The notes beneath the pieces were generated by a model. That model was given only the letters and a program-made list of their open reading frames with translations, was not told where the DNA came from and did not search any database. This document shows, piece after piece, positions 30,441 through 38,891 of a DNA stretch of 64,000 nucleotides; position 1 is the first letter of the stretch, and every line of letters begins with the position of its first letter. The position numbers were made by a program, and so were the translations under genes. The DNA comes from Paenalkalicoccus suaedae (GTDB taxonomy: Bacteria > Bacillota > Bacilli > Bacillales > Salisediminibacteriaceae), in contig NZ_CP041372.2 in the NCBI RefSeq assembly GCF_006965545.2, forward strand, positions 1,984,001 to 2,048,000, read 5' to 3'.

Positions 30441-30761
30441 TTACCAGGCTGCATCAAAAAGCCGACCTTTATATGGATGCATACTCTGTGGTGTTTCCGA
30501 TTCTTCCTGCTCGTTAAGAAGCACGAGCTCACTACTCTGTTGAGAATCGCCTTTTGACTCCTGATCGTCATTTGCGAGGCGTTTTTGTTCCGCTTCTTCC
30601 GTTTGCTCAACAACGTGTGGTTTTTTTGCATTTTTAGACGCTTCTATTTGTGCAATCGTATCCTGCATCACCATAGCACGATTTTGCATTTGTTCATTAA
30701 TTTTGCCTACTTGCTGAGATTTTGGCCAGATCATCTGCATTTCCACTGCACGAATACTCAT
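30441..30761 (-). CDS. Small uncharacterised protein between fapA and swrB
   Basis: 106 residues with a GGAGGGG site before ATG at 30761, so it is very probably translated. No domain is recognised. The N-terminal half (about 1-40) is predicted helical and rich in Gln/Met; the middle is acidic and low-complexity (EEAEQK, DDQES, EEQEES); the C-terminal tail has a HPYKGRLFD motif that may be a short binding peptide. It is soluble by composition, lies 12 bp upstream of swrB and 53 bp after the fapA-like gene. Co-location with fapA/swrB suggests a motility or cell-surface role, but that is inference. Confidence 0.7.
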   Translation of the reverse strand: MSIRAVEMQMIWPKSQQVGKINEQMQNRAMVMQDTIAQIEASKNAKKPHVVEQTEEAEQKRLANDDQESKGDSQQSSELVLLNEQEESETPQSMHPYKGRLFDAAW

Positions 30762-30814
30762 TCAAAACCCCTCCTACACAATATGGTTGGCATCATTATA
30801 GCACACGCGCCCCA

Positions 30815-32185
30815 TTACATTGCTTCAAAAGTGATTTCATTCGCTTCTATTTTAAAGATGACATTTTCGTAGACTGACGCAAGTTTTCTACGATATTTAC
30901 CGAAGTGTAAATCTGTATTTGCAAATGCTCGAGTAAAAATTTTAATTGTTGCCTGGTGATAATCGCCATGCAAATCACCAAGCTCCTCTAAATACTCCGA
31001 CGCAGAAAGAATTTTTACATCTGACTCTTTATAAGCATTTTTTATTCGTAGTAGCGTGATTCTTTCTTTAGCAGTTAAGCTACCTTCCTGCTGTTTTTTT
31101 AAAAGCATCGCGAGTAAAGGCTTAAGCTTCTCTTTTGTTTCTTTCGCTTCGTTCTTTTGAGCTAAAAAAGATCTCTCCTTAAAAAGTGCCGCTTCTGTTA
31201 CACCAACATATAAGGATGTTGGCGTACTCATTTTATTCCCCACTTCATTCACTTCAATTCCTTTAGAAGCAGAGGATTTCCCTCCTACAATGCTTCCCTT
31301 ACCCTGCTTGCAGTAAATCATCCCTTGCGCTGTGACTTGACTATGTAAAATCATTTGTGACACTACAACATCTTTCCCAGACTCTACGTTAGCCTGATTT
31401 AAGAAGCTCGTATGAATATCGCCTAATGCGTTAATTAAGCCACCGCCTTGAGCAACGACTCCTTGATTTATGTAAATAGATCCTTCTGAATCTAAATGTG
31501 CCGCTTCCACAGATCCTGAGATACGAATATCTCCTCTAGCTTTTATCGAAAATCCAGCAGGAACATTCCCACGTATGACAACATTCCCTAAAAAATCAAT
31601 ATTTCCAATTTTTAAGTCTAAGTCGCCGTTTACTTCATAAACAGGATACACATGAACCGTTTTCATGTCCTTTGACACTTGTCCTGGCGTCATCGAGTAA
31701 AGAGTTAGCTCATCTTGACCTATTCGAGTGTTTTTACCTGGTCTAAGCGTTAAATCTTTACCTGGTTTAGATGGAATTGTCGTCCCATCAACTGCTTTTC
31801 CATCTGTACCTTTGGTAGCAGGAATTTTTCGTGCAACTAACTCATCCGCTTCGACCATTGGAATATCCTGCACTTGACGAAGATCCACTCGAACACCTTC
31901 ATTTTCCACTTTGCTATCTTGATCTCGCTCTAAAATTGTCCATAAACTAGCATTCGTTCCATGAATAGCAGGTGTGCCTGACGCAATCACAGTAGGTTCA
32001 CTGACGCCTTTTTCCGCAATTTCTTGCAAAAGCTTGTCATCTACTCCGTGAATGAGTCCAAATTCTTTTACAAACGCTTTCATGTCTTCCATTAAAATAG
32101 GCTCATCTAAATGAATCCGTTGGATGAGCTCTCCTTGAAGCTTATCAGCACTAACCTTTATCGCAAAATATTCATGAAGATCCAC
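30815..32185 (-). CDS. FapA/DUF342 family protein
   Basis: 456 residues of the FapA (DUF342) family, a bactofilin-like beta-helix with repeated turns of hydrophobic/Gly pattern (IDFLGNVVIRGNVPAG, ARGDIRISGSVEAA) and a C-terminal helical region. Function is not established; members occur near motility and polarity genes in Bacillaceae and Vibrio. Translation starts at GTG 32185 behind GGGGGAA. It lies 36 bp past the sigD stop, across the operon terminator, so expression probably depends on read-through or an unseen promoter. Confidence 0.85.
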   Translation of the reverse strand: MDLHEYFAIKVSADKLQGELIQRIHLDEPILMEDMKAFVKEFGLIHGVDDKLLQEIAEKGVSEPTVIASGTPAIHGTNASLWTILERDQDSKVENEGVRVDLRQVQDIPMVEADELVARKIPATKGTDGKAVDGTTIPSKPGKDLTLRPGKNTRIGQDELTLYSMTPGQVSKDMKTVHVYPVYEVNGDLDLKIGNIDFLGNVVIRGNVPAGFSIKARGDIRISGSVEAAHLDSEGSIYINQGVVAQGGGLINALGDIHTSFLNQANVESGKDVVVSQMILHSQVTAQGMIYCKQGKGSIVGGKSSASKGIEVNEVGNKMSTPTSLYVGVTEAALFKERSFLAQKNEAKETKEKLKPLLAMLLKKQQEGSLTAKERITLLRIKNAYKESDVKILSASEYLEELGDLHGDYHQATIKIFTRAFANTDLHFGKYRRKLASVYENVIFKIEANEITFEAM

Positions 32186-32205
32186 TTCAAATTCCCCCGT
32201 TTCTT

Positions 32206-32243
32206 AAAAACAACAGAGTATCAGGATGACCTCTGCTGTTTTT
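32206..32243 (-). terminator. Terminator overlapping the end of sigD
   Basis: In the transcript AAAAACAGCAGAG (complement of 32231-32243) pairs with CTCTGTTGTTTTT (complement of 32206-32218), a 13-bp stem with one G-U pair and a 12-nt loop holding the sigD stop codon; the downstream arm ends in five T residues. It closes the fla/che operon. Confidence 0.82.
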
Positions 32244-32997
32244 TAAGTAGTTGCTGGAGCTTAAACATACACTTCGAATGGATTTGAGAAATTCTTGAAG
32301 TAGAGAGCCCCATAATTTCACCGATTTCTGTTAGTGTCATTTCATCTACATAAAAAAGAGAGATCACCAACTGCTCATTCTCATTCAACTTTTTAATTGT
32401 CTCTTTTACCTCATCAAGCTGAAGCTTTTTGTCCAAATATTTCTCAGGCGTTTGTCCATCATGATCAACAATTGTCGCTGCATACGTTTCGTCCTTATCA
32501 AAATCACTCGGTTCATCAATGGACAGCAAATGAGAAAAGAAGCTATCATTCATCGTCTGCATGACGTCCACAACAGAAAGCTCTAAGTCCATTGCGACTT
32601 CTTCAGGTGAGATAATTCGTCCATGCTGTTGCTCAAGTCTCTCAATTGACTGCTCAATTTTTTTTGAACGATCACGAACCGACCTTGGGAGCCAATCCTC
32701 TTGACGCAAACCATCTATAATTGCTCCTCGAATACGAAAAGAAGCATACGTATCAAATTTTAATTCTCTATCGTGATCAAATTTTTCAATCGCATCATAC
32801 AATCCTAAAAGCCCGTGACTTCGGAGATCATCGACCTGAACATTTTTAGGTAAGTGTGTTTTAATACGTTGAACATGAAAGTCTACGAGAGGCATGTAGC
32901 TAGTGATTAATGCATCCCCAGCGTCATTATCTCGGTCCGTTGTCCAAAGCTCCCAGTGCCTCTTTAACGCTGCTTCATCTTTAATCGCCACTTCCAT
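32221..32997 (-). CDS. sigD: RNA polymerase sigma factor SigD (FliA/WhiG type)
   Basis: Directs transcription of late flagellar, chemotaxis and autolysin genes. 258 residues with region 2 (LRSHGLLGLYDAIEKFD, FDTYASFRIRGAIIDGLR), region 3 and region 4 (MTLTEIGEIMGLSTSRISQIHSK). ATG at 32997 is 6 bases from GGAG; a GTG at 33000 is possible but too close. The stop of the preceding small membrane gene abuts it. It is the last gene before the operon terminator, which overlaps its 3' end, a position that makes SigD level sensitive to operon processivity. Confidence 0.97.
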   Translation of the reverse strand: MEVAIKDEAALKRHWELWTTDRDNDAGDALITSYMPLVDFHVQRIKTHLPKNVQVDDLRSHGLLGLYDAIEKFDHDRELKFDTYASFRIRGAIIDGLRQEDWLPRSVRDRSKKIEQSIERLEQQHGRIISPEEVAMDLELSVVDVMQTMNDSFFSHLLSIDEPSDFDKDETYAATIVDHDGQTPEKYLDKKLQLDEVKETIKKLNENEQLVISLFYVDEMTLTEIGEIMGLSTSRISQIHSKCMFKLQQLLKKQQRSS

Positions 32998-33000
32998 CAC

Positions 33001-33288
33001 CTACTCCTTCATAAGATTTTTTACGATAGACGCCGTCTCTTCAATTTGATCGTTTGTTTGTTTTACCGAGACTTTCTTGTCAGCTATGTCAGCATCTTTT
33101 TGTTTAAGCTCCAACGTAACGAGTTTGTAGAGAACTAAAATCACTAGCCCACCTAGTAATCCATATAAAAACGAAATAGACGCTCGGTAGATAGACGTTT
33201 CGACACTATTAGTAGTCAGGCTAGCTACAAAAAAGATAAACGATAAAACAAATGCACTTATTAATGGAATGAGCCAGTTTTTAATCAT
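33001..33288 (-). CDS. Uncharacterised two-helix membrane protein between cheD and sigD
   Basis: 95 residues with two predicted transmembrane segments (about 5-22 and 36-57) and a charged, probably helical C-terminal tail of about 35 residues (KQKDADIADKKVSVK). No family recognised. Its ATG overlaps the cheD stop as ATGA and its stop abuts sigD, so it is tightly coupled to both. B. subtilis has nothing at this place to my recollection. Role unknown; position suggests a link to motility. Confidence 0.75.
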   Translation of the reverse strand: MIKNWLIPLISAFVLSFIFFVASLTTNSVETSIYRASISFLYGLLGGLVILVLYKLVTLELKQKDADIADKKVSVKQTNDQIEETASIVKNLMKE

Positions 33289-33773
33289 GCGTGAAGCACT
33301 CCTTTATTAACCGTACGTATTTCCAAAACCTGACTATTTACGTCAAATTCAATTGTGCGGCCGCTGCTTCCTCCAGTATCTTCAAATACAATAGGTATTT
33401 GAAGTCGAGTTAAATGTTCTTTTACTGCTTCTGCGTTTCTAGGTCCAATTCTCATTGCTTCGTTACTAGTCTTAAATGTAAACATTTGAGCTCCACCGGC
33501 CATCTTTGCTTTTAGGCGAAACTTAGAGGCTCCCTTGTCTAAAAGAAGTCGGAGCACTTCCTCCACAGCTGTATCTGCATATTTAGCTAGGTTCATAGAT
33601 TCTTTTCTCGCTAGAGAAGAATTCGGTAACATGATATGAGCCATGCCTGCAAGTCTAATACGCTCATCATAGATGATGACACCTATACAGGAGCCAAGCC
33701 CTGATGTACGAAGCATATCTGGTGCACTAGCAAGCTTTAAGTCAGCCATTCCAACTTTAATGATCGTTGTCAT
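33285..33773 (-). CDS. cheD: Chemoreceptor glutamine deamidase CheD
   Basis: Deamidates chemoreceptors and stimulates CheC. 162 residues. The catalytic residues are visible by family pattern: Thr23, Cys29 (TSGLGSCIG) and His46 (GMAHIMLP). GGAG is 9 bases before ATG at 33773; the gene overlaps the cheC end by 17 bp and its own stop overlaps the next gene (ATGA). CheC and CheD normally form a complex, consistent with the overlap. Confidence 0.95.
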   Translation of the reverse strand: MTTIIKVGMADLKLASAPDMLRTSGLGSCIGVIIYDERIRLAGMAHIMLPNSSLARKESMNLAKYADTAVEEVLRLLLDKGASKFRLKAKMAGGAQMFTFKTSNEAMRIGPRNAEAVKEHLTRLQIPIVFEDTGGSSGRTIEFDVNSQVLEIRTVNKGVLHA

Positions 33774-34404
33774 AGTCGTTTACTCCTAATGAGGTAAAAA
33801 TGGTAGCTAAAGAGTCTGGATCAGGAAGCAAAAAGAAGTGTCCTCTCATTGTTTGAATGGTCGTATCAGGCTCTGTGATCACAGTATCAATAACAAGCGC
33901 AGAATCCATTTCTTTTGATACTTCAATTAATCCATAAGATAAAATAGCCGTTGCCATGTCTACAGCACTTGCTGGTGGTGTTGGAGCAAGTGTTAATCCT
34001 GTGAAGTCAGATAGGGAGGACAAATAGGACCCTGCTAAGATATTACCTACCTCATTAAACGCAGACACCGAGATTGATTCGCTATCACCATTTATCTCAT
34101 CAATCAAATCTGTTGACGAGTTACCAGTTAAGTAGCGAATGAGCTCGTTTGCTTCTTGAATTGGTATCATAAAGAACATCGTTCCAGGAGCGTCTCCTTC
34201 GATCTTCAGCATGACGGCTGCTACTGGTTCATCTTCTCCACCAACATACTCACTGATTTCATGAAAAGGAACTACTGATACTGCTGGAACTCGCATATCA
34301 ATTTTTTTATTTAACAGCTGGGACAGCGACGTTGCCGCATGCGCTGCCCCAATATTACCGATCTCTTTTAATACATCGCGTTGGCGTTCATTCAAAAGTG
34401 TCAT
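33757..34404 (-). CDS. cheC: CheY-P phosphatase CheC
   Basis: Dephosphorylates CheY-P and binds CheD, part of the adaptation system in Bacillus. 215 residues with two phosphatase motifs of the CheC/CheX/FliY type, E-x2-N in LKEIGNIGAAHA (Glu14, Asn17) and again in FNEVGNILAGS near residue 115. It sits 9 bp after cheW and overlaps cheD. Confidence 0.94.
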   Translation of the reverse strand: MTLLNERQRDVLKEIGNIGAAHAATSLSQLLNKKIDMRVPAVSVVPFHEISEYVGGEDEPVAAVMLKIEGDAPGTMFFMIPIQEANELIRYLTGNSSTDLIDEINGDSESISVSAFNEVGNILAGSYLSSLSDFTGLTLAPTPPASAVDMATAILSYGLIEVSKEMDSALVIDTVITEPDTTIQTMRGHFFLLPDPDSLATIFTSLGVNDYDNDH

Positions 34405-34413
34405 AGAAGACTC

Positions 34414-34884
34414 CTACTTCTCGATGTCTTTCATCTCTTCTAATTCTTTCGAATTTAACACTTTATCTAAATTTAGAAGAATAAGAAGTCGCTTCTCAAG
34501 TTTAGCTACTCCTCGAATGTAATCAGCTTCAACGCCTCCGACTACTTCAGGGGTTGGCTCCACTGCATCTCGAGAAATATCAATGACATCATTAGCAGCG
34601 TCTACAACCAGACCTACATCCATGTCTTTCACCGTTACGATAATGACTCGTGTTGTCTCTGAATGATCGATTCCGTCAATGCCAAATCGCTTTCTTAAGT
34701 CAACGATTGGCGTAACCACTCCTCGAAGGTTAATGACACCTTCTACAAAATCAGGTGTACTTGGAACGCGAGTAATGTGTTGCACACGCTCAATGGACTT
34801 TACCTGCTCTACCTCTACACCATACTCTTCGTCTTTAAGCTGAAAAACGATAACCTTTACTTCTTGTAAAATAGCATCTGTCAT
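34414..34884 (-). CDS. cheW: Chemotaxis coupling protein CheW
   Basis: Links chemoreceptors to the CheA kinase. 156 residues with the CheW fold and its motif VINLRGVVTPIVDLRKRF. It lies 25 bp after cheA and 9 bp before cheC. No REC domain is attached, so it is CheW and not CheV. Confidence 0.96.
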   Translation of the reverse strand: MTDAILQEVKVIVFQLKDEEYGVEVEQVKSIERVQHITRVPSTPDFVEGVINLRGVVTPIVDLRKRFGIDGIDHSETTRVIIVTVKDMDVGLVVDAANDVIDISRDAVEPTPEVVGGVEADYIRGVAKLEKRLLILLNLDKVLNSKELEEMKDIEK

Positions 34885-34909
34885 CTATTCGTCTCTCCTT
34901 CCATATGAG

Positions 34910-36940
34910 TTATTTTATAAGAGCATTACAGTCAACAATAAGCGCCACTTGACCATTACCTAAGATTGTTGCACCAGAAATCGCGACAACAGACTGCAAG
35001 TAATTACCTAAAGACTTTAGTACAATTTCTTGCTGTCCAATAAACGAGTTAACGACAAGTGCAGCCATTTTATCTCCTTTACGCACAATGACAATAGACA
35101 CATAGTCATTATCTTCCTCTGTACGAGGGACATCGAAGAAGTCTGTTAAATCAAGAAGCGGTACGACACTTCCTCTAAAATCAATGACTTTTTGATTGTG
35201 AGCTGCCATAATGTCTTCCTTTTTAATAATGGCTGTTTCAATGATCGAAGAAAGCGGTACAGCATAAATCTCTTTTTGAACCTCTACTAGCATGACTGAA
35301 ATAATCGATAGCGTTAGTGGAAGCTGAATTAAAAACGTTGTTCCATTACCAGGCTTAGAATCGACCGTAACGTTACCACCTAAGGATTCGATTTTACTTT
35401 TTACAACGTCTAAGCCTACACCGCGTCCAGAGATGTCAGAGATCTCATCAGCTGTACTTAAGCCACTTGAGAATAGTAGCTCATAGACTTGGCGATCTGA
35501 TAACGTTTGTCCCGCTTCCTCTGTGACAACTCCACTTGTGATTGCCTTTTGTAATACTTTATCTCGATTAATTCCAGCTCCGTCATCGGATACCTCAATA
35601 AAAACGTGGTTACCACTATGGTATGCTCGAAGAGTAATACTACCTTCCTCACCTTTTCCACTTGCACGTCTCTTTTCAGGCGTTTCCACACCATGATCAA
35701 TAGAATTTCGCAGTAAGTGAACAAGTGGATCCCCAATCTCATCAATGACAGTGCGGTCAAGCTCGGTTTCTGCTCCAATAATCTCTAAGGAGACCTTTTT
35801 AGAGAGATCTTTAGCTAGTCCGCGAACCATTCGTGGGAAGCGATTAAAAACTTGCTCCACAGGAACCATTCGCATGTTTAAAATAATGGTCTGCAAATCG
35901 CCAGAAATACGTGACATGTGCTCAACCGTCTCCGTTAACTCCTGACTATCTAAATCTTTCGAAATTTGCTCTAAACGACCACGGTCAATAACGAGCTCTT
36001 CGAATAAATTCATTAAGCTGTCAAGGCGATCAATATTAACTCGAATCGTCTTACCGCCTTGCGTTGTTTTCTCCTCTTTTGACGAAGTTGCTACAGCTTC
36101 TTTCGTCTGCGTTGGTTGTACAACTGGAGCTTGTTCGATTTCTGATGTCTTAGACTCATCGTGATCTTGCTGCTCAGTGGTAGATGCATCTATCACTTTT
36201 GCATCAACGTTATGGACCTCTGAGACCTTCATGACTTTAGCGATTGCTTCCTCAGAAGAGTCTTTTGTTACAACGACAACCTCGAAAGATAGATCGAATT
36301 TCTCTTCTTCAAGTTGATCCACGCTTGGCACAGTCTTAATAACTTCACCAATTTGTTCTAAAATTTCAAATACCATAAACACACGCGCAGCTTTTAAAAT
36401 GACATCCTTTGAAAGAGTAATCGTCAAATGGTACGCTTTATACCCTTGCTCGTAAGATTGTCTTAAAACCGTTTCCTCAAAGTTATCGAATGCCATAGAA
36501 GATCCAGGCGAAGCCTCAAAAGCAGGCATGCTCTGTTCAGAAACCTCTTCTATAGCTTTCTCTCCACTTTCAGCCGCTTCAAGCTTACGAACGGCCTCTG
36601 TCACGTCTCTTTTACCTTCACCACCAGAAGCAATGTCATTCACCATTGCTTCTAAGTCGTCCACAGATTCAAATACAACATCAAGTATTCCAGATTCAGG
36701 TGCTAGCTTATTATTGCGAATAGCATCTAACACGTTTTCCATATGATGAGTTAGGCTTGCTAAGTCATCGTACCCCATTGTTGCTGCCATCCCTTTTAGC
36801 GTGTGGGCCGACCTAAAGACTTCATTTACAATAGATAGATCATTAGGGTTGTTCTCAAGCTTTAATAAATTGTCGTTTACTGCCTGTAAATGCTCCGTGC
36901 TCTCATCGATAAACATATCTAGATATTGACTACGATCCAC
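34910..36940 (-). CDS. cheA: Chemotaxis histidine kinase CheA
   Basis: 676 residues: HPt domain P1 with phospho-accepting His46 (AHTLKGMAATMG), P2 CheY/CheB-docking domain (about 160-255), dimerisation P3, ATPase P4 (LLRNSIDHGVETPEKR, DDGAGINRDKV, GRGVGLDVVKSKIE) and the CheW-like P5 at the C terminus. Autophosphorylates from receptor input and passes phosphate to CheY and CheB. A GAGGGG site precedes ATG at 36940; it lies 18 bp after cheB. Confidence 0.97.
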   Translation of the reverse strand: MDRSQYLDMFIDESTEHLQAVNDNLLKLENNPNDLSIVNEVFRSAHTLKGMAATMGYDDLASLTHHMENVLDAIRNNKLAPESGILDVVFESVDDLEAMVNDIASGGEGKRDVTEAVRKLEAAESGEKAIEEVSEQSMPAFEASPGSSMAFDNFEETVLRQSYEQGYKAYHLTITLSKDVILKAARVFMVFEILEQIGEVIKTVPSVDQLEEEKFDLSFEVVVVTKDSSEEAIAKVMKVSEVHNVDAKVIDASTTEQQDHDESKTSEIEQAPVVQPTQTKEAVATSSKEEKTTQGGKTIRVNIDRLDSLMNLFEELVIDRGRLEQISKDLDSQELTETVEHMSRISGDLQTIILNMRMVPVEQVFNRFPRMVRGLAKDLSKKVSLEIIGAETELDRTVIDEIGDPLVHLLRNSIDHGVETPEKRRASGKGEEGSITLRAYHSGNHVFIEVSDDGAGINRDKVLQKAITSGVVTEEAGQTLSDRQVYELLFSSGLSTADEISDISGRGVGLDVVKSKIESLGGNVTVDSKPGNGTTFLIQLPLTLSIISVMLVEVQKEIYAVPLSSIIETAIIKKEDIMAAHNQKVIDFRGSVVPLLDLTDFFDVPRTEEDNDYVSIVIVRKGDKMAALVVNSFIGQQEIVLKSLGNYLQSVVAISGATILGNGQVALIVDCNALIK

Positions 36941-36958
36941 TTTTACCCCTCCTAAACG

Positions 36959-37999
36959 TTAACAGTGCTTCATTAGTGTAGATGCGATGGAGTCCAAATC
37001 AGCAACCTCATCTACTAGTTGAGTTGAAATAGCAGCTCGTGGCATTCCAAAAACTACGCACGTTTGCTCTGATTCCGCTATTGCAATTGTATGTAAAGAT
37101 TCCTTTAACTGAATGAGCCCTTTTTTCCCATCACTGCCCATCCCTGTCATCGTAATCGCAATAACTCGTTTTACTTTTGCGTCTGCTAATGACATAAACA
37201 TGGCATCGACGGAAGGACGGTGTCCACTAACGAGCTCATCTTGGTCTAAACGTATCGCGACAGAAGTCCCAACTCCCCTTACCTTTAAATGGTATCCTCC
37301 TGGAGCAATATAGGCAATACCTTTTTTTAATATTTCTCCGTCTTCTGCCTCTTTTACCCCAATTTCACAAAGAGAATTAAGTCTTTCTGCTAAAGACTTC
37401 GTAAATCCTTTTGGCATATGCTGGACAATCATTATTGGAAATGGGAAATTTTCAGGAAGTTGACGTAGGACTGTTTGTAGTGCCTTTGGACCACCAGTAG
37501 ATGTGCCAATAGCCACAATGGTATGAGTTGGTTTAGCTTGTGCTTGAGTAGCTGATATCTGTAAAGGTTCAGAGCGAACGCTAATCTTGCCTAATTTAGA
37601 AAGTGGCACTTTCGAAGCGATACGAACACGATCTAATAACTCATGCTTTACTTTATCTATATCTAACGAAATAGAGCCAGAAGGCTTTGCTATAAAATCG
37701 AATGCTCCAAGTTCCATAGCTCGAATCGTTGTTTCAGCGCCTGTTTTTGTAAGACTTGAAAGCATGATAACTGGTATTTTATGTGATTTAAGTATATGAG
37801 TTAATGCTTCAAGCCCTGACATGATAGGCATTTCAACATCCATTGTAATAACATCAGGTTTATATTGAAGCGATTTTTCAACAGCATCCTTTCCATTTCT
37901 CGCCCGGGCTACAACATGAATGTCTGGTTCGCTATCTAACATATCGCCGATCATTTTCCTCATAAAAGCGGAGTCGTCAACAACTAATACGTTTATCAT
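36959..37999 (-). CDS. cheB: Chemoreceptor methylesterase CheB
   Basis: Response-regulator methylesterase/deamidase. 346 residues: REC domain with phospho-acceptor Asp54 (TMDVEMP) and switch residues, then the CheB effector with the serine-containing VAIGTSTGGP, QHMPKGFT and TGMGSDGKKG motifs. Completes adaptation with CheR, which is not in this window. It starts 4 bp after flhG ends. Confidence 0.96.
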   Translation of the reverse strand: MINVLVVDDSAFMRKMIGDMLDSEPDIHVVARARNGKDAVEKSLQYKPDVITMDVEMPIMSGLEALTHILKSHKIPVIMLSSLTKTGAETTIRAMELGAFDFIAKPSGSISLDIDKVKHELLDRVRIASKVPLSKLGKISVRSEPLQISATQAQAKPTHTIVAIGTSTGGPKALQTVLRQLPENFPFPIMIVQHMPKGFTKSLAERLNSLCEIGVKEAEDGEILKKGIAYIAPGGYHLKVRGVGTSVAIRLDQDELVSGHRPSVDAMFMSLADAKVKRVIAITMTGMGSDGKKGLIQLKESLHTIAIAESEQTCVVFGMPRAAISTQLVDEVADLDSIASTLMKHC

Positions 38000-38003
38000 G
38001 ATG

Positions 38004-38891
38004 TCACCCCTCTTTTTTAGATCTCATAAACCCTTTTAATTTAGTTAGGAAATTAGCGAAAGGCTCCTCAGACGACTCGACCGTTTGCCCTTGCTGCAAT
38101 AAGAATGCGTCCACAACATTTTTGATACCTTCTGAGGGCTTAGACTTTGGTGCAAACAGCAAATACGGACGTTGTTTCCTTACAGCTTTCCAAACGATTT
38201 GGTCATTCATAATACTAGATAAATATGTGAGCTCTTTTTGCAAAAATTGTTGCGCTACATTTTGAAGATTCTGATACGTTTGTTTGCCATCTTTATCAGA
38301 GGAGGCACGATTAACAATCATGGAGATTGGCAATGTCTCATCTTTGAGCGTAATATACTTAAGCATTGCATAAGCGTCTGTAATAGACGTTGGCTCAGGA
38401 GTCGTAACTAAAATGACTTCATGAGCTGCGAGTAGAAAGTGAAACGAATCCTCCGTAACACCAGCACCCATATCTAAAAAGATGTAGTCAAACTGCTGAT
38501 CTAATGATTCTAGCTGCCGATAAAAGAAGGAGGACTTAGTGTCATCCATTTCGAATAGTTGATTTAAGCCGCTCCCACCTGCTACGTATGTTAAGCCGAG
38601 CGGACCAGACTCCATAATGGACCAGATAGATTGTTCCTTATTAAGCATATCTACGACAGAGGAGGAAGACGTCTCCCCTAGCAAGATATCAATGTTTGCC
38701 ATTCCAATATCTAAATCAATAATAAGCACTCTTTTACCGAGCTGTTGCAGGCGAATAGACGTATTTACAGCGACATTCGACTTCCCAACGCCACCTTTGC
38801 CACTCACAATTGCTACAACTTTTGTCGGACCAGATTGACCAATGTCTTTCGACTCAAGCCTTTTTCGAAGTGCCTCCGCCTGATCAGCCAT
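38004..38891 (-). CDS. flhG: Flagellar number/placement ATPase FlhG
   Basis: MinD/ParA-type ATPase that works with FlhF to set flagellar number and pattern. 295 residues. Deviant Walker A SGKGGVGKSNVAVN near the N terminus and the MinD-type second motif DIGMANIDILLG. ATG at 38891 is 9 bases after GGAGA; a GTG at 38900 exists but is less likely. It overlaps the flhF stop by 8 bp and leads into cheB. Confidence 0.93.
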   Translation of the reverse strand: MADQAEALRKRLESKDIGQSGPTKVVAIVSGKGGVGKSNVAVNTSIRLQQLGKRVLIIDLDIGMANIDILLGETSSSSVVDMLNKEQSIWSIMESGPLGLTYVAGGSGLNQLFEMDDTKSSFFYRQLESLDQQFDYIFLDMGAGVTEDSFHFLLAAHEVILVTTPEPTSITDAYAMLKYITLKDETLPISMIVNRASSDKDGKQTYQNLQNVAQQFLQKELTYLSSIMNDQIVWKAVRKQRPYLLFAPKSKPSEGIKNVVDAFLLQQGQTVESSEEPFANFLTKLKGFMRSKKEG

